From: Larus michahellis
Taxonomy: Eukaryota > Chordata > Aves > Charadriiformes > Laridae
Assembly (NCBI RefSeq): GCF_964199755.1
Contig: NC_133897.1
Coordinates: 70,922,661 to 70,986,660 of the forward strand
Length of the DNA: 64,000 nucleotides
Direction: 5' to 3'
In this document: piece by piece, positions 49,101 through 61,228 of the stretch
Layout: each line of letters starts with the position of its first letter
How positions within the stretch are numbered: the stretch's first letter is position 1
Translations under genes and position numbers: made by a program
Notes under the pieces: generated by a model
What the model was told of the DNA's origin: nothing
Seen by the model: only the letters and a program-made list of their open reading frames with translations
Databases searched by the model: none

Positions 49101-52100
49101 TGTAGTGCAAAAGCTAAGGTGGATATAACTGCTTATTTAATCCCCATTCTAAGAGGCAAGCACAATAGCTGGGCAGGAGTCTCTTATATTCTGTAAATCT
49201 TTTATAGGAACAGAAGGGTTCAGAATCTGACGTTATAAGTCCAGCACATTTCACAAGTGATCCTTAAAAACGTACATTTGTAGCTGCTTGCAATGTGTGC
49301 TTTTAGTGTTAAAGTGAACTGAAACATGTATTCATAGTTCCATCTCCTACTGCCAAGCAAAGGAATTAAATGAGTAACTTTAATGAATATAATGATTTAA
49401 TTGTCTACTATATATAGATATGACATTAAACAAATCTTTAAAATCTTATGTGTGAGAATGTACCTAATAATTAACAAAACTTAATAAATGTGACTATGAT
49501 GTATATGATTCAATTAATTAGGGAAAAAACATTCTGTAAAACATAAGCAGTTGATGTAAAGATGTTTCATCAGGATTAGCTTGGCTGTTAGGTTAAAAGA
49601 AGCTAGTGTAGGAGGAAGAGAGGTCCCACCGTATCTACTTTTTTTTTAAATAAATGCCATGAAAATCTTTGGATTTTCAAATTTAAAAACATTTTTAAAT
49701 TTGTTTTAAAATGTTCACCAAGACATCAAGTGGCTGTGCAAATGGTAGAAACAGTGACTCAGTAAGCCACACTAGCCTAATTATTTGGAGTAGTGAGGTA
49801 GCATATATAGCACAGTGTGGATTACTTATTCGTTCTTTGTAAACAGCTTTCATAATAATGGACGAATTCAAAGCCCGTTGGCATCAGTCTGCACTCCTAC
49901 TATTATCATCAACTGCCGTTCCAACTCAAAGCCTGATCCAAAGCCTATTGAAGTTGATGAAAATGTTGTTGCAGCTGAGGTGGTGTAAGGACCTAAACAA
50001 GCTGTTCTGAAATTAAATATACACCTCTTTTTACAACCTTTATCCTGACCCTTCTAATAATTTTGACAGCACCCAGCTCTTGCGAGAACTTTTCATTGAG
50101 TAAATGTTGATTTTCAGATCTGACTTTCTAAATGGAGGTTATTCTGCTGAATGTTCAAAATTTGTCCTGCCTGTAACTGAGAAAAATATGACATTGTCAT
50201 AAGAAGGAGCACAAGAAGTGTTGTGTGTGTTTATAGATAATTACATTTAAGTAGGGCAGCAGAACATTCATTTAACTTATGATTTGTATACAAATAAAAG
50301 ATGTAATTGATTTAATTTATATCACCATGGATCATTGGTAAATGTGACCTGAAAGGATCTATATTTTGGTCTGAAGCTCAATGTGATCTTATTCCCTTTA
50401 AAGAGAATAATAGTGATCAATGTCTTGTAACCGTTGTGGATTGAGGTACTGCCTGTCCCCTAAAGACTGGAATTTTTCAAGCATTTATTGACACTGATGT
50501 TCCCATTGAAATAAATGGGATCGTTCATGGGATGGAAGTTAGGATTTTTTTTACCTTTAAGAGTTTTCACAAAGACATAAGGACATAATTTATTGATCCA
50601 TTTAAAAAATGTCAGTGCCCCACAAGCCTTACGACATGGGCAGTCCGAATATACTGGAAAGGGAAAGAAAGAAATGGAAAAGTAATCCCTTCTTTGCTGT
50701 TTCTGTGAGACTGATATAAAATGACACTGCAAGAGCATGTAGGGTTACTCACTGAAGATGCAGTCAAGACAGATGATCTTCAGATCGGTTGTTAGTGTAT
50801 TTGTATGTCATCTTTCTCAGTGGGTGAACTCAATAGGTATGAATTAAAGTATATTACTTAGATACGTCCTGATCAATAGTCATGTTCTCAGAAATTTTGA
50901 TTCCAGAATGGAGATGATACTCGTGGAAGATTTAATATTTTTTTTGACTGTAGGATGCTGTATCATACAAATGCCTCTTCCCTTCTTCAGCCAAATGAAT
51001 TTCCAGTACAGTCTTTCTCTGCAACAAAATTAAAACATAAAGATTGCGTTCTTACTCTTACACTAACTCCATGCACAAAGTCTCTGCTCATCCTCTGCTA
51101 ATGGTGCTAATGCTAATGCTCAAACCCATACAGGCTTGAGACTGGACCAAACCAGCTGTTTCACTGGCTGGGGAAAATCAGGGGTAGGGGTGGACCGACT
51201 CTCCTTTGAGCTCCGCTCTTTCCAAGGGGAAAACACCAGGGTTCCGGCCTTTTGATTCTGTGCTTCTACATGCCTCTTTGGTGCAGTGTCTTAGATTGAC
51301 CATGGTGCTTTTAATTCTCAGGCTGTATGTTATAACACCTGCTTGGTACTTTCTTGCTTGAAAACTAGCAGTAATAAGAACACTAGCCCCATTATATGCC
51401 CTAGAACTGCAAAGGAAAGAGCCCCCAGTAGTCTAATGGCAGTGGGATTGCAAACAGATTTGTATAATTCCACAAAGTATACAAGCTATAAATATTATGT
51501 TTATTCCAAAGAAGAGATATGAAATGCAGTCACCAGACAAAATGCTTATTTTCTCTCTGTTCACATGTGGTTCTTCATCCTTTTGTGACCTCAATGTGGT
51601 AATATCCAAATAGTTTCTTCTACAGCATAAGACATGCTGTGTGAAGAGGCAGGAACAGGAGCATTCACACCATGCTAGGATCTTGACTGGTTGATCATCT
51701 CTTGCTGGTTATGATTAAGCAATAAAGAGAGAGGTACAGGGTATTTCCTGGGGATTAATAACTGATAGGGAGGAGTTAATGGCCTGAGGTGCAGATGAGG
51801 GCCATTAACCCCAGCTGGTCATCAATCCTCATTAAAAACCTCTGCAACTCAGTTCACCAAACACAGTGAAGGGCAAGCCAATGTTTTAAGCACCTTTGTG
51901 ATTCCCCTCTCTGTTGTCTCCTTAAATTAGTTGTATTTTAATTTCTGTTACTTCCTGGGATAGATTATGTGGTTTTTTTTACTGCAGTAGAAGTTCTCTT
52001 TGGTTAAGGGTTTATCTGAACGGTAGTTTGTGTAAACACTGTGGAGTTTGGACAAATGTACAAAGGGGAGTTCTCAGTACTACAGCAGCAGAAAAGCAGG

Positions 52101-55100
52101 CATTTTAGATATTCCAGCATTTAATTACATGAAAAAGGTGGTAAGTAATAATCTTTATTAAATACTGTTTTGCAAAACCCGAATTTGTTTTTTTAGTCAC
52201 GTAGCACAATCTTTTCTGTTGCAACAGAGACAACTTTTAAGGGAAGGGTCCCTGCTTCTTCCAGTTTTGAAGCTGTTAAACTTACTTTTAATTGTGTTTC
52301 TAAAAATTATTCCTTTATGTTTGGCAGTATTTGATATATAAACCACCTCTTAATTCTGTAATCCATATACATAGACTTAAAAAGCAAAGTACTGCAAATA
52401 TTTGTTTCATATTAGCTGATAAGCATTGAAATATCTGTCTTTTATAACTGATTTGTGGTTTAATTAGGTTTTGAAATGTGTATGATTTTGTGTTATGCCA
52501 GGTGTTTCTAGGAAGTTGATCTTCTTGTGAGGGAGACACTATGTCAGCATGATATTTAGCATATAGTAATTTTGTAGATGCCATTACTTCTGGTTATTTC
52601 AAATTCAGATTATGGTAGTACAATGTGAAGGTGTGACAATATTTCTGAAAGTATTTTTGGAAACTGATCAAATGTTAAAGTCTCTTTTGCAGGTCCTAGC
52701 CCTGCTTCTGGTGGTAGCAATACAGTACCTCAGTAACATCAGAGAACTCAGTTGTCTGAATTTAAGGATAGCTGATTGTGTTCATTGCAAACGTCTATCT
52801 GAAAATCAGCAGAAAAGCCTCTGCAGCCCTTACAACTTTGCAGAGATGCTATCAAATGTTATTGGCAGAGTTCTGGGTACAGGAGGCAGATAATAGAATG
52901 GAAGGGCATAATCTGGCAGCAGAACAGTGAAATCAATGAAGAGTTTTTTTCTCTGGCTCTAGTGAGAGCAGAATTAGCGTTTAGGCCGTCATTTAAAAAA
53001 TGTATGGTTTCGCCCTACACCCACTGATGAACTCTGGACCCTGTGCATGGGCTAATAAAATCAGAAAACCCCCCTTTTCTGGGGATACACAAATACCTGA
53101 GAGATGAGTGACCCGAATGTTTGAAGCAGGGAGAGCAGAGGGCACTCCAGCTGAAGATATGCTGTTTGTGTTAAACCCTTTCCTGATGCTGTAAGGAAAA
53201 AAAAAAAAAGAGCCTCCTTGTAGAGGAGAATGAATATCTGGTGAAGAATGCTGCTGTGATCCACCACCTTGAAAAGCTCACCCGAGTCTGCTGTGTGGAA
53301 AGGGGACAGTGCTGTTCCCGTGCATCACGAGGACATCGCTGTGCAAGGAACTTAGATATGCAAGTAGTGGGAACTGTACAGGAGAGACTTGGATCAAAGC
53401 AGCAGCCCTTTGAATGTAGTTATAAAAGGTATGTCTTTTAGTCAGAAGACTCAAGGCAAATAAATATGGTGACTGTAGCAAGTCTATTTCCCCTGCGTGG
53501 TTTAAAAAGACATACCTTAACGCGTTGTAGGACTTCACTGTAACTATTCCTGTGAGTGAAGGTACTCATTCATGGGCTTATTTGCAGAATCATCCCACCG
53601 AAATAGATAGAGACCGATCAAGACTTATGTTCCATGAAAAGGCCAAAATTATTACTTGGGCCTTTATATGGTGCATTAAAACAGCTGAAGAGAAAGTCTC
53701 CTATATTAACTCTCTGCATTTGGGACTTGAGCAGGATTCTTAACCAGTCCAAGAGTATTTTGAAAGGAATGCCAGAAGGAAAAGATATTTTGTAAAAGAA
53801 GTTTAAAGAGAAGCTCTCTTCTTGTACAGTCAAAGTAATTCACTGTCTACAGTTTTGCTTACAGGAGGCTTCTGAATGCTATTTTGCTATACTGCGTGAC
53901 TTGGACTCCCTTACTAATCTTTGAGGTTGCATATTAAACACCTTTGCCAGAACGCCAGTCCCCTTCCCTATACTCTGTTCTTACGGCTGTAAGTCTTACG
54001 GTGGCTTGTATTTTCAATTCCAGGTATCAACAGTAGAATCCTATTTACAGGGTCCACCAATTACTGAAACCAGCAAACTTGTTTTAGACGTATGTTTTGA
54101 GACTAACTCATGCTGTAGTTCTTTTTGCGCAAACCTATGTGCCGTGCGAGGCAGAATACCTGCATTTCTGTGACTTCTGCATACCTTATATAATCTGCTA
54201 CTCTCTGTGTTTCGGATGCCTTTAAATACCCTTATGTTTCTGTTTTAAGGGACGATTAATGACGCTTCATAAATATAGTTTTTAGGGCATGCATTGATGG
54301 TCCAGCCCTCTATACGTATTTTATATAAAGAGCATCTTTGCTTGTTCTCTAGGTGCTACAGAGAAGACACGCTCTCTGTTGAAGGGGGAGCAAAGCGTGG
54401 CCCTTTATCGCGCTGGGAGCCTGGATTGCTCTGTTGTGGCATTGCTTCCTGCAAATCTGTAGCGGGGAATCAAGCACAGTGCAGTAGAAGCTGCACATGA
54501 ATGTGGTAAGTGAAGAGCTGTGCTTGTGCTTAGGAAATAGCTGAGGAACATGGAAAACAGCAGTGTCCTTTTGAGCACGACTACCGAGTGTGGATATACC
54601 AGTTAACTTAAATTTCTCTGAGAACCCAGCTGACAGATGTCAGTGTGGGTTAAGGTAAATAATACAAATTGGAGATGTGAGGTTTCAAGAAAAAAGCAAA
54701 CAAGGAGACATTGGAGTTGTCCAATAATATTGGTCAGCAAACAATGGAATCCTTTTTCTTTCCTTTAAGTCCTTTGGCATCCCTGTCCAAGTCTGCAAAT
54801 AACGTGAAAGATTCCCGCTCGTGCCTCCATAGCCTTTGCGTCACTTATTGATCCATATTCTAGGAAACTCATTTTCCTTGTTTTGATGTAACTAGACTAT
54901 AGCGTTCAGACTTTCTCATATCCTTCAAAAAGGCCTTGACCTTGATGTCTCAGCAATTTATTTATGACCCTTCAGTGTCAAATGTTGTTGTTTGGGTTTT
55001 TTTTCCCTTTTGCTGAATGCCAGTAACTGTGCTGTAAAGCTGCCTTTTTAAGGCCAAGATATCTTAACGTTTTGTGTTACTGTTCGCTTTTTACAATGGC

Positions 55101-58100
55101 TAGACACCAAGTTATATTTTCTTTTTCCCCTTCCCCCTGAATTTCTGGCATGAAGGAGAAGGTGTTTTACTTGGCTTATGGCTTAACAGCTTCTGTGTTT
55201 TTCTGATCAACTGACCTTCTATGTTTATTTTAAGTATGAAGTTTCAGTGTGTTTTATATTCATCCTGTTTTAGACTGTTCATGGGTTTGCTGCAAAGCCT
55301 TCTGTAAAAGCAGAAATATTTATTCTTTCTTTGCCTTGGCCCCCGAGTATGAAATGGATGTTCCGAGTTGGCTTATGTGCTTATCAGAAGCTTATGGCTT
55401 CTTCTGTCATGTTGATCTCTTCCTTTATGGTGACTGTAAGTATGTTTTTTTTTTTTTACCTTTATGTCTTCAGGCTGAGTCATTCTTGCCCTTCATAGTC
55501 TGATTATAAAATGTTGACACCATTATGAATTTCTACTGTGCGATTAGGGTTTTTTTATTTTTCAACTTGTGAAAGTTGGAGAATGTTTGTAAGGTAGTGG
55601 TACTCTTGTGCGCTCTTGGCACTGCTAAGCAGAAACTCTGACTTCAGTGGAAATACTCTAGATTTACGATTATAGTAACAAGAAACGAAATGTAACCAAT
55701 GTCTTTCTCTAGCTAAAGGTTTAAATATATTTCAGTGGCCTAGACAATATGACTACTTGTAATAGTATGAACATTTCAGGTTTCTTGGAGTAATATGGTT
55801 CTGCTATACTTCCTTTTCATGCTTGTGAAGCTATTTTTTTATCCCATGGAGTCAAAGGACTCTTCAGAGATTAGAATGCTTCCCTCCGCTTCCAGCTTCC
55901 ACAATAACGCGTTGCATTGACTATCTTGGATTCGCTATCAATTAGTTTAATGCATGACATACATTGGACTTATTGTAATCCCCCAAATAACATTTGAATG
56001 TTGTTCTTCTTGTTACTTGTCTCCCAGCTGTGTGTAATAATCACTCCTATACTTCATAGCTTTGACTGGAACTGAGTTGAATAGAGCGTTACGTAGCTCA
56101 GCTAATTTGTGATTATTTGTTAGGAAACTTTTCCAAGTTTGCAAAGGTTTCCCTCTCTATTCATCAGAGGATCAATGTGCAGAAAATGACACACTGAGAC
56201 AAGATGCTGCTGAGTATGGATGAATATTTAGCAATAAACAGATGAAACTGGATGTGGTCAGAAGAACGTCACCTTGTTAAGCCTGGAATGTTTTCTTTGC
56301 AACATTTTTAGGTCAGCGGGATTTCAGTTCAGCAGATCTGAGATAGGGTTGACGTGAAGTCTTGTGGTGTTAAGGTCAGAATTGTCCACCTCTTAGTTCT
56401 GCTTTTAAGCTGAGGATCTTGAAAGCCTTGCATCATCGGTCTTGTGGCACCCTGCTTGTTAGGACTCCAGATTTTGTTGCTGTGCAGCAAACCTGCCAAG
56501 CAGACTTCTTTAGGGATGGCAAACCTTTGCAAAGATATCAGATTGGATAGCTCAACTAGAATTTCCACACTTTCTGCTCCCATGCCAGGAACCAAATGAG
56601 ATTGGTTCTCACATAGGCTTGGCCTCGTCTCTGTAGAAGGGAGCTTGGAGTTCTTGGGGTCTCAGAGGCAGGATTCGAAGATTGGCAAACTTGGGAAGTA
56701 TTCCCAAGGTCAGTGATTCTGGGACAGTATGCCTAATGGGCCTGATTGAAAACTGTAGATATTGGGAGCCGATGTAGCTGATCATAAAAACTGAGAATGA
56801 TATGTAATGTAACAGCAGATATTTAAGGAGGAGAAGGAAAATTAACAAGGCGTCGTTTCACTGTGGCTCTGCAGAGTACAGGAAGTCTTCACTCACTGGC
56901 CAATATGACTGATGTTTTTTCTTTAATTTCTGGTTTGTAGAGAGGTTAAAACTTACAGATTTTAGTCTTGCTCATGCTGAAGTCTCCCATGAATGAGAAA
57001 CCCTGCTTTTCAGTTACTCTGGATGCAGCCCAATGTCTGAGTGTGTTGCACGTGAGACATTTTTTTTTTTTTCCCCCAAGTTTCTGTGGGGATGTGGACT
57101 TTGTATGAGTTCTTCCTTGTTACTTTTATGGAACTTTAGATATAGTTTTACTGTATCTTTGACATGTAAACAGAGAAGGCACCTGATGTATATGGCAGAA
57201 AACTTCTGTAGGTACCTATGGGATAAGGTTACTGTGATGCATTTTAAATAACTGGAGGCAGGGACTTCCGCTGAGAGAAATGGAGAAACTTCTTGGTAGG
57301 ATTCAATAGTAGATGTAATAAAATATGTCTATTGTTTTTTTTTCAAATCAAACTTACAGAAGAGAGCCAGGATTGCTGTATGTATTGCAACATCTGACTT
57401 CAAAAAGCAAAAGAAGTAGTCTCATTCCTTTTTTGTTTCTAGGGGGCTAAGGAAGTAAATGACTTGCAGCTTTAGCTAGGCGGGAGGATTGCAATTTGTT
57501 AATGATGGTATCCAATAAAACCCAAAACAATCAAACCGCAAACTTCTCTGTTTTTGAGAATGCCTTGTAGTATGCAAATAGTCTGACACTAGTATGTACC
57601 TTAAAAACATATTTGAGCCCCATAATGCCTCACACAAAATTAGAGGCCCTATTCTAACCTACCCCAGCCAGAAGTCTGTACAAAGATGGGAGTTACTGTC
57701 ATATGAAACTAGCATGAGATCAAAATTGGCTTCAAAATATTGTAAATGTTAGAAGACACTAATGTATATTGTTGATTATAATTCCAGTCACTGGTTATAA
57801 ACCTCATGAAATGAATCGCCTCATTTATAATGCATACCATGGGACAATATTTAATTTGGTGACAAGCATGGAGTCTAGCAAAGATTCAATAGAAATACTT
57901 GCTTAAGTGACTATGTTGTCATCTAATTACATACATTTTCTAAAGCTTTGTTATTTAATATACCTGTTATTATTAAATTGAATTTCACGCCTTCAAAACA
58001 GACTGGTAAATAAATGCCCTTTTCTCTGTGAGATGCAAGGTTAGTTTTTACTTTTAAATTGTGACTGGTTTTCTGAGAAGGATAAAAAAATCAACATATG

Positions 58101-59539
58101 CTGCTACCACTCCTCACTTTTGAAACAACAAGGTGAGGGCTATCCTTGGAAAGTAATTGATATTCCTGTACAGGTTGAAACTGATATACAAACAGATAAG
58201 CAGAATGCTTTTAGTCTGTGCTCTAGCCGCAAAAAGCCACGCCAATGATTGTCTTTATATGGCCTTCAGTTTCAGACCAGATATTTCACCTTTTAGAGCA
58301 TTCTGCTCCTGCACTCTGACCATTTCAGATGCCTTGGACCTATGTAATTTTTAGCCGCATAAGTAGAATATAAAACTATTAAAGTGATGCTATCTGTGTT
58401 AACATTGTCTACTAAATGATTGTTAGAATAGATGTATAAATAAGGCCTCAATTGCATGTAATTATTTTGCACTAAAAATGTCATCTATACCTTGGATAAC
58501 ATGCAGCCAAGAAGTGTACTAAAATTGCATTGCTCGTTTAGCTGAGCCTGATAACAGTTGTACAGTCCGATGGAGGGACTTCTAATGAAATCTGGTCTTC
58601 ACGGATCACTATGGCTAGTCAGAAAGTGTAAGGAAGACTGCAATATCATTACTAGGAAATATAGGGGTGGTTATTCTTTGAAGTAAAGGCCGTAAATATA
58701 TAGCTCTGTTAAAAGTTTCATTCCTAGATTTTTGGAAATTAGGTCTATAACGTGACCAGATCTGGTATAAAATTCCAACATCTGTGGTCTCGTATAAAAT
58801 GGCATATTTTTAATCATTTGTTTCTGTGTAGCTTTGGTCATGGTTAATGGTGGTGGCGGCAATGTGAGGTATCCACTGCTGTTCTGGCCGTAGCTTCAGT
58901 ACTTAACGTGACTGCGGTGGAGCGAGCTGTGGGGTTCAGTCCCCGTTTCTGTCAGCGGAGTGTTTGCTCTGTCACAGTCTCTCTTACCCATGGAAATTTA
59001 TTACAGGCAAAATGATTATGCTGGTGTTAGCCGGCACATATTTTGAAGATAATGGGGCTTCTGAGGTGTAACAAACCAATTGTTTATGACTTGTTGCCAG
59101 ATGGGGAGAATGCTTTTCCTAAATGGGTCTACAAAGCTTGGAACTCAAATGGTGATTGCTAAAACTTGTTCAGATGGGGGAATTTTCTATTCTTGCCAAA
59201 TCACGCATTGGGTGAGATTTGTGCATGCTCTTGGAAGCTGCAAATGTTTTGTCTTCTAATTGAGTAAATACTTTTATCCTTTGAGCTCCTTATACACAAA
59301 TATCAAGTTTGGGTTGGTTTTTTTTTAAACAAAAACTGTATTAAGGGAAAGTTCTTCATTTAGTTCATTCCTTGCTCTCCCAAAGCCCTGACATTTTGCA
59401 CCTACAGCATGCTTATGCTGCAGTTACAGAACAGGATACAGTGCCCTGGAAAATAGAGGAGGAAGGTGACCTCCCTTCAGGGGAGGTGGCTGAGACAGCT
59501 GAGCTTCAAATACCTTTCTGCACAAAAGGAAAAAGAGGG
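43140..59539. other. 16 kb of AT-rich DNA without recognised gene or mobile element
   Basis: No frame exceeds 134 codons and none has domain features, cysteine patterns or repeat homology I recognise. T exceeds A on the plus strand in most lines I counted. A 9-bp hairpin is noted at 51776-51808. The stretch could be an intron of a long non-coding transcript or simply gene desert. Confidence 0.5.
51776..51808. repeat. perfect 9-bp inverted repeat
   Basis: TTAATGGCC and GGCCATTAA are separated by 15 bp. No T-run follows to suggest a polymerase III terminator, and no RNA family was recognised. Confidence 0.6.
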
Positions 59540-61228
59540 TCATAGCTGTTGGAGAAATCTTTCGTGTGTGGAATGGAGGCACCCATCCTCTTAGGGGGTT
59601 TGCTGCTTGCCAGGTGCTTAGACCCGGGATGTTGTGGAAAGTCTGCTGAGGCTACTGTCACCTGCTGCTGCTCATCCACCTGAGCAGCAATGATACTCCC
59701 AGGGAGACGCTGAGAATACCAAGAATGGCCACAAGGCTCTGGGGCAAGGGTGGAGTGTGTGGGGCTCCATATGTTTGTTTTTTTTTTTTGCCTGTGAAAG
59801 ACTTGAGGAGTTGATGGACCCTGTGAGTCAACATCGAGATGTGCAGCTGGGGTCTTTGAGAGGGTTTTGGCTTTTGCAGTCATGGAAACCTCTGAGAGTT
59901 GAAGACTTCTGGGAAAGGATGAGATCCACTCAGCTAAGTAGGGCAAGAGTGTCTCTGCCAACAGGCTGGAAAATCTGGTGAAGAGAGTTGTAAACGGTGA
60001 GGTGTACAGGGCTGAGAAGCAAATGATGCAGATTGACAGTTACATGAGTGATCTTGGGAATGGTTATGCAGGATGAAAAGAGGAACTAGAACTCCGTGCG
60101 TGGTCACGCGCTACAACACTCTTGGAATAACTTCACTCTGGGACAGCTTGCATGAGGAGTGCTGCAGTGAACGGATACAGGTTCTTCAGAAAAGGTGGGA
60201 AGACGAGGATGGAGGGAGTTTCCCTCTAAGCGAAGGATCAGTTTGAATATATGAAACTCTTTGCGGGACAGAGGACAGGCAAGTCAAGATCTTGTGAGCC
60301 ATGATAAGGGGATAGGACAGTACAGGGCACATCATGATGGGAGATCATCATCATCTGATGAGGAAGCATACAAGGTCTTTAGACAACTTGAGGAAGTCTC
60401 TGCCGCACAGGCTGAACCTCTCTGAAATCTGCTGAAAGTGTCATGGTTTAACTCCAGCTGGCAACTAAGCACCACACATCTGCTCACTCACTTAGTAGGA
60501 AAAGGCTGAACAAGGAAATTGTGGGCTTGTTGCTGAGTGGCGTGGGTGAATTAGTGGCAAGGGGCACACGTAAGCCTGAGGTACTTGTGCCTCCTGTGTC
60601 TCAGTCTTTACTAATGAGGCCTCACAGGCCTCAGTGCTTAATGAAAGTGTTCAAGAAGGACAAGGAGTCCCGTCAGGAGATGAGACAGAGTCAGGGATTT
60701 CTTGAGAGAACTTGACCCATGCAAGTCAATGGGACAAAATGGGCTGCATCCAAGGCTGCTGAGAGAGGTGGTTTGTGTCTATACAAGGCTGCGTTCTGTC
60801 ATCTTTGAATGGTCATGGAGATTGGGGAAGAGCAGTGTCTGGAGAAAGGCAAATGTTGTACCAATCTTCAGAAAAGGTTAGAAGTGCAATACAGGGAACT
60901 GCAGGTTCATCAGCCTCTCTTTGCTCTCTGGGAGAAGCATGGAGGGAGTCCTCTTGGAGCACATCTCTGCGCAGATGTATAAGGATGTGACTAGGAACCA
61001 TCATCATGGACTGGCTCTGGGGAAAATCTTTTTCCCTGTGAGAACAGTCAGGAAGCGGAACAGGTTGCTTGGAAAGGATGTGGAGCCTCCATCCCTGGAG
61101 GTTTTCAAGACTCGACTGGATAAAACCCTCAGTAAGCTGGTCTGACCTTTTGAGCCGGTGGTTGGACTAGAGGCTTCCTGAGACCCCTTCCCACCTGAAT
61201 GAGTCTGTGATTCAATGATTCTGTAATG
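59540..61228 (+). mobile_element. old CR1 LINE relic, near full span but internally deleted
   Basis: Collinear pieces of a CR1 in plus orientation. 59540-60000: 5' region/ORF1 (CAGACCCGGGATG-like start, then GACTTCTGGGAAAGGATG and AACAGGCTGG). About 60120-60400: ORF2 endonuclease region (GGAGTGCTGCAGTGAACGGA, TTCTTCAGAAAAGG). About 60500-61010: start of reverse transcriptase (GAGGTACTTGTGCCTCC, CATCCAAGGCTGCTGAGAGA, GTCCTCTTGGAGCACATCTC). 61015-61228: C-terminus and 3' end (FFPVRTVRKRNRLL, then TCTGTGATTCAATGATTCTG). The catalytic reverse-transcriptase core is missing: homology jumps from the fingers to the tail near 61010. It spans about 1.7 kb against roughly 4.5 kb for a full element. Frames are broken and it is dead. 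Element boundaries come from recalled consensus. Confidence 0.85.
60439..60492 (+). mobile_element. LTR-like fragment nested in the CR1 relic
   Basis: TGTCATGGTTTAACTCCAGC followed by GGCAACTAAGCACCACACA resembles the 5' end of a common avian endogenous-retrovirus LTR that begins TGTCRTGGTTTAACCCC (recall). Only about 54 bp is present. CR1 homology resumes just after it at AGGCTGAACAAGG. Either a decayed LTR remnant or a coincidental match; no internal retroviral sequence is present. Confidence 0.5.

Noticed and set aside
59506-59961. 151-codon minus-strand frame
   Set aside because: Antisense to the 5' part of the plus-strand CR1 relic; no independent domain.
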